Assembly (NCBI GenBank): GCA_003223455.1
Contig: QHVE01000017.1
Location: forward strand, 1 to 57,158
DNA: 57,158 nucleotides
Reading direction: 5' to 3'
Origin: Gemmatimonadota bacterium
GTDB taxonomy: Bacteria > Gemmatimonadota > Gemmatimonadetes > Gemmatimonadales > Gemmatimonadaceae
Shown one piece after another: positions 54,340 to 57,158 of this stretch. A program made the position numbers and the translations under genes. The notes under the pieces are model-generated. The model was not told where the DNA came from and did not search any database. It worked only from the letters and a program-made list of their open reading frames with translations. Numbering within the stretch: the first letter of the stretch is position 1; every line of letters starts with the position of its first letter.

Positions 54340-54545
54340 GTGGGACTGTTTTGGAAGGTGAGTTGGTGCGTTGGATCGCTGGTCGGCTGGTCGGTTGATT
54401 GGTGAGTTCACTACCCAGGCCACTCAACCAGCATGGAGTCCGGTCGTGGAGTCTCCACGCTGGTCGTCGCCAGGGCCGTTTCGTTCACCAGTTCACCGAC
54501 CCACTAACTAACTATCCAACTCACGACCTCACCAATTCATCCCCC
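54340..54545. repeat. Low-complexity intergenic repeat between phoU and ppx
   Basis: The left half is built from GGTGAGTTGGTGCGTTGG and GGTCGGCTGGTCGGTTG phrases. The right half reads CCACTAACTAACTATCC and CAACTCACGACCTCACC, roughly the complement, so the spacer can fold on itself. An internal hairpin CGTGGAGTCTCCACG occurs near 54452. It lies between two minus-strand genes and is unlike coding sequence. Confidence 0.55.
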
Positions 54546-55238
54546 TCACCCTCCCACCGCAACCACGCCCCCCCCGTGCTTGATGTTCTTCCCCTCGGCG
54601 AGGAACACGGCGTCTTCCCCGATATTGGTCGCCAGGTCGGCTACGCGCTCGAGGTTCCGGCTCACCAGCAGGTATTCCAGCGACGGATTGATCGTGCGCG
54701 GATCGGCCATCATGTGCGTCAGCAGGATGCGGAACACCGACTCGTGCAGGGCGTCGACCTGGTCGTCGCGTGCGCAGACGTTTCGACCCAGCGCGCCGTC
54801 GGCGCGGAGGAATGCGTCGATCGCGTCGCTGAGCATGGCGCGGGCGCGGCGCGCCATGTCCTCGATCTCCGGATCGGGAGTGATCGTCGACTTCAGGGCG
54901 ACGAGTCGCTGCGCGGTCTGGGCGATGTTCACGGCGTGGTCGCCGACGCGTTCCAGATCGCTCGTCACCTTGATGGCCCCGACGATGAAGCGGAGGTCGC
55001 GCGCCATGGGCTGCTGCAGCGCGAGGAGCTCCAGCGCCGCCGCCTCGATCTCGAGCTCCATCGCGTCGACTTCGCGGTCGCCGGCGATGACGGCTTCGGC
55101 CTTCCCCTGATCCTTGCTCAACAGGGCGTCGACGGAGAGCTCGATCAGCGCTTCGGCCTTCTCCGACATCGCGAGCAGGCGGCGGTTCAGCGCCGTCAAC
55201 TGGTCGTGAAAGTGCCGGAACGGAATGTCAGGGCTCAT
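54546..55238 (-). CDS. phoU: Phosphate uptake regulator PhoU
   Basis: A 230-residue protein with two homologous three-helix bundles. Metal-binding E/DxxxD motifs are seen in [15 protein letters not shown] and in [20 protein letters not shown]. It represses phosphate signalling through the PhoR kinase and the Pst transporter. ATG 55238 overlaps the pstB stop (ATGA), indicating coupled translation with pstB. Confidence 0.96.
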   Translation of the reverse strand: MSPDIPFRHFHDQLTALNRRLLAMSEKAEALIELSVDALLSKDQGKAEAVIAGDREVDAMELEIEAAALELLALQQPMARDLRFIVGAIKVTSDLERVGDHAVNIAQTAQRLVALKSTITPDPEIEDMARRARAMLSDAIDAFLRADGALGRNVCARDDQVDALHESVFRILLTHMMADPRTINPSLEYLLVSRNLERVADLATNIGEDAVFLAEGKNIKHGGGVVAVGG

Positions 55239-56038
55239 CCGAATCTCCCCGTGATGTACGCCTCGGTGCGCTGTTCGCGCGGGCTGGTGAACAGCCGCTG
55301 CGTGTCGCCCATCTCGACGAGGCGACCAAGGTAGAAGAACGCCGTCTGGTCCGAGATGCGGGCGGCCTGCTGCAGATTGTGCGTCACGATGACGATCGTC
55401 AGCTCGCGCTTGAGCTCATAGACGAGCTCCTCGACCTTCTGCGTGGCGATCGGGTCGAGCGCCGACGCCGGCTCGTCGAGCAGCAGCACCTCCGGATCGT
55501 TGGCGAGCGCGCGTGCGATGCAGAGCCGCTGCTGTTGACCTCCCGACAGCGCGAAGGCGCTGTCGCGCAGACGGTCGCGCACCTCGTCCCAGAGCGCGGC
55601 GCGACGCAGCGCCGACTCGACGATCGCGTCGAGATCGGCGCGCTTCGGGCTCGCATTGATCCGCGGCCCGTAGGCGACGTTGTCGTAGATCGACTTCGGG
55701 AAGGGGTTCCACCGCTGGAAGACCATCCCCACGCGCTGCCGAAGCGTGACGACGTCCATTCCCTTCTGGTAGATGTTCTCGCCGTCCAGCCGGATCTCAC
55801 CCGTGCGCCGCGCGCCCGGAATGAGCTCGTTCAGCCGGTTGACCGACCGGAGGAAGGTCGACTTGCCGCAGCCCGACGGACCGATGAGGGCGGTGACGGC
55901 TCGCGGCGCGATCGAGAGGTTGATGTCGAACAGCGCCTGCGACTTCCCGTACCAGAAGTCGAATCGCTCGACGTCGATCCGCCCGATCGCGTCCGGCGTC
56001 GTCGAGGAGGATGGCGCGGGACGGACGGCTGCGCTCAT
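55235..56038 (-). CDS. pstB: Phosphate ABC transporter ATP-binding protein PstB, intact copy
   Basis: A 267-residue ABC ATPase. Walker A is GPSGCGKST at 53-61, the Q-loop is [12 protein letters not shown], the signature is [15 protein letters not shown], Walker B is [13 protein letters not shown], and the switch His is [25 protein letters not shown] and [14 protein letters not shown] are PstB-specific. It is preceded by a second pstB on the same strand with a 4-nt overlap. Confidence 0.97.
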   Translation of the reverse strand: MSAAVRPAPSSSTTPDAIGRIDVERFDFWYGKSQALFDINLSIAPRAVTALIGPSGCGKSTFLRSVNRLNELIPGARRTGEIRLDGENIYQKGMDVVTLRQRVGMVFQRWNPFPKSIYDNVAYGPRINASPKRADLDAIVESALRRAALWDEVRDRLRDSAFALSGGQQQRLCIARALANDPEVLLLDEPASALDPIATQKVEELVYELKRELTIVIVTHNLQQAARISDQTAFFYLGRLVEMGDTQRLFTSPREQRTEAYITGRFG

Positions 56039-56819
56039 CCGAACCGCCCGGTGACGTAGGCCTCGGTGCGTGCATCGGACGGCGTGGTGAACAACGCCCG
56101 AGTCGGCGCCGTCTCGATCATCTCGCCGGAGAGCATGAACACCGTGCGGTCGGAAACGCGCGCCGCCTGCTGCATGTTGTGCGTGACGATGATGACCGTC
56201 ATCGAGCTTCGGAGCTCATAGACGAGCTCCTCGACCTTCTGCGTGCTCAACGGGTCGAGCGACGCCGTCGGCTCGTCGAGCAGCAGCACGTGCGGCGCCG
56301 TGGCGAGGGCGCGCGCGATGCACAACCGCTGCTGCTGTCCGCCGGAGATGCCGGTCGCGCTGGACTTGAGCCGATCCTTCACCTCCTCCCACAACGCTGC
56401 CTGGCGCAGCGCACGCTCGACGATCTCGTCGACCTGACGTCGGTCGAGCCGCTCGCCCAGCTGGACGCGAAGGCCCGCGGCGACGTTGTCGCGGATCGAC
56501 ATCGTCGGGAACGGCGTGGGTCGCTGAAACACCATGCCGACGTGACGCCGCAGCGCGATGGGGTCGACGCCGGCCCCGTAGATGTTCCGGCCGTGGAACA
56601 GCACCGTCCCCTCCACCCGCGCGAGCGGGACGGTCTCGTGCATCCGATTCAGGCAGCGCAGCAGTGTCGACTTGCCGCATCCCGATGGTCCGATGATCGC
56701 CGTGACCTCCGAACGGCATGCGTCGAGCCGAAGTACGCATCGAGCGACCGCGTCTCGATCGCCAGCGCCGTCTGCGCGGTCGGCGCGGTCGGCTCGAGCG
56801 CGCTGACCGACGTGGCCAT
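56035..56819 (-). pseudogene. pstB: Second PstB gene, frameshifted near its start
   Basis: The first 37 codons ([10 protein letters not shown] to [11 protein letters not shown]) are in one frame. The continuation [23 protein letters not shown] and the rest of a complete PstB ([26 protein letters not shown]) are in another. The break is at about 56725-56730. The usual 8 to 10 residues between the two (a strand such as DVSLxI) are missing. This is a deletion with frameshift, not a single-base error. An internal ATG at 56643 would give a protein lacking Walker A. True pseudogene and sequence dropout are both possible. Confidence 0.8.
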
Positions 56820-56823
56820 GGCG

Positions 56824-57158
56824 TCAGTCATTCGCGCGACCATGACGCGAGCGCACGGCGAACCGCGCGAGGACGCTGATGACGAGCACGAGTCCGATCA
56901 GGACGAGCGCACCCGCCCACGCCTGCGCATGCCATTCGTCGTACGGGCTGATCGCGTAGACGAAGACCTGAAGCGGGAGCGCGGCGATCGGTTGCGACAC
57001 GTTCGTCGACCAGAACTGGTTCCCGAACGCCGTGAACAGCAGAGGCGCCGTCTCGCCGGCGACGCGTGCGACCGCGACGAGCACGCCGGTGACGATGCCT
57101 CCCAGCGCGGTGCGCAGCACGATCTGGAGCGAGGTGCGCCAACGCGGATATCCCAGCG
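56824..57158 (-). CDS. pstA: Phosphate ABC transporter permease PstA, C-terminal part
   Basis: The frame is open to the window edge and encodes the last 111 or so residues of PstA. GYPRWRTSLQIVLRTALGGIV contains the EAA-loop-type contact region of the permease, followed by ARVAGETAPLLFTAFGN and a final helix VLIGLVLVISVLARFAV. It forms the membrane channel with PstC. The stop lies 4 nt before the start of the second pstB. Confidence 0.93.
   Translation of the reverse strand, partial: LGYPRWRTSLQIVLRTALGGIVTGVLVAVARVAGETAPLLFTAFGNQFWSTNVSQPIAALPLQVFVYAISPYDEWHAQAWAGALVLIGLVLVISVLARFAVRSRHGRAND

Noticed and set aside
54340-54423. N-terminal extension of ppx from GTG 54423
   Set aside because: The extension is translated low-complexity repeat without family similarity; TTG 54339 starts just before the conserved domain.

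Overview
This is a 57 kb piece of a high-GC chromosome from a Gram-negative (diderm) bacterium. LPS-core glycosyltransferases, TonB-dependent and other outer-membrane beta-barrel proteins and lipoproteins all point to an outer membrane. The very high GC, frequent GTG/TTG starts, weak Shine-Dalgarno sites, signal peptides ending in A-Q or G-Q, and the MoxR/DUF58/DUF4350/DUF4129/SpoIIM/RDD cluster suggest Gemmatimonadota or a similar soil phylum. That placement is inference. No insertion sequence, prophage, CRISPR array or rRNA was seen. There is one tRNA, tRNA-Leu(UAG).

Layout. 1-0.9 kb: end of a DUF72 gene and a small lipoprotein. 1.0-6.7 kb: a cyanophycin (multi-L-arginyl-poly-L-aspartate) locus with full-length cyanophycin synthetase, a degenerate synthetase paralogue, and two cyanophycinases facing each other across a hairpin. 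6.8-13.5 kb: a membrane/AAA+ cluster (membrane protein, DUF4129, DUF4350, MoxR, DUF58) facing a broken SpoIIM gene and RDD. 13.6-14.7 kb: dtd and maf. 14.6-20 kb: an LPS-core operon on the minus strand headed by an FHA-GAF-adenylate cyclase. 20-25.8 kb: trpE, an outer-membrane barrel, an amidohydrolase and a DUF2238 protein. 26-29.6 kb: a GspE/PilB-like ATPase, a Nudix hydrolase and a hexapeptide acyltransferase. 29.7-39.4 kb: a siderophore receptor, then engB, lon, an acyltransferase, clpX, clpP and tig on the minus strand. 39.7-42.5 kb: crtI, a small membrane protein, a lipoprotein and tRNA-Leu. 42.6-47.4 kb: degP, dnaK and a rhomboid protease. 47.5-57.2 kb: phosphate and polyphosphate genes (DUF47-Pit, pstS, ppk, ppx, phoU, pstB, a broken second pstB, pstA).

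Two storage-polymer systems (cyanophycin for nitrogen, polyphosphate for phosphorus) and a proteostasis block (tig-clpP-clpX, lon, degP, dnaK) dominate the window. The most unusual item is the cphA paralogue at 3682-4737. It keeps the N-terminal domain with an intact HxxEH motif, has no ATP-grasp domain, and carries a Mur-ligase-like domain whose P-loop is destroyed. A stand-alone primer-generating or regulatory partner of CphA is a testable idea.

Three places (about 12.41, 11.97 and 56.73 kb) show the same lesion: a frameshift plus loss of roughly 8-25 codons within otherwise conserved proteins. They are pseudogenes or sequence/assembly dropouts and should be checked before functional conclusions are drawn. 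Several intergenic spacers hold inverted or dispersed repeats, two of which recur within the window. All domain calls were made by eye from sequence motifs, without database searches.
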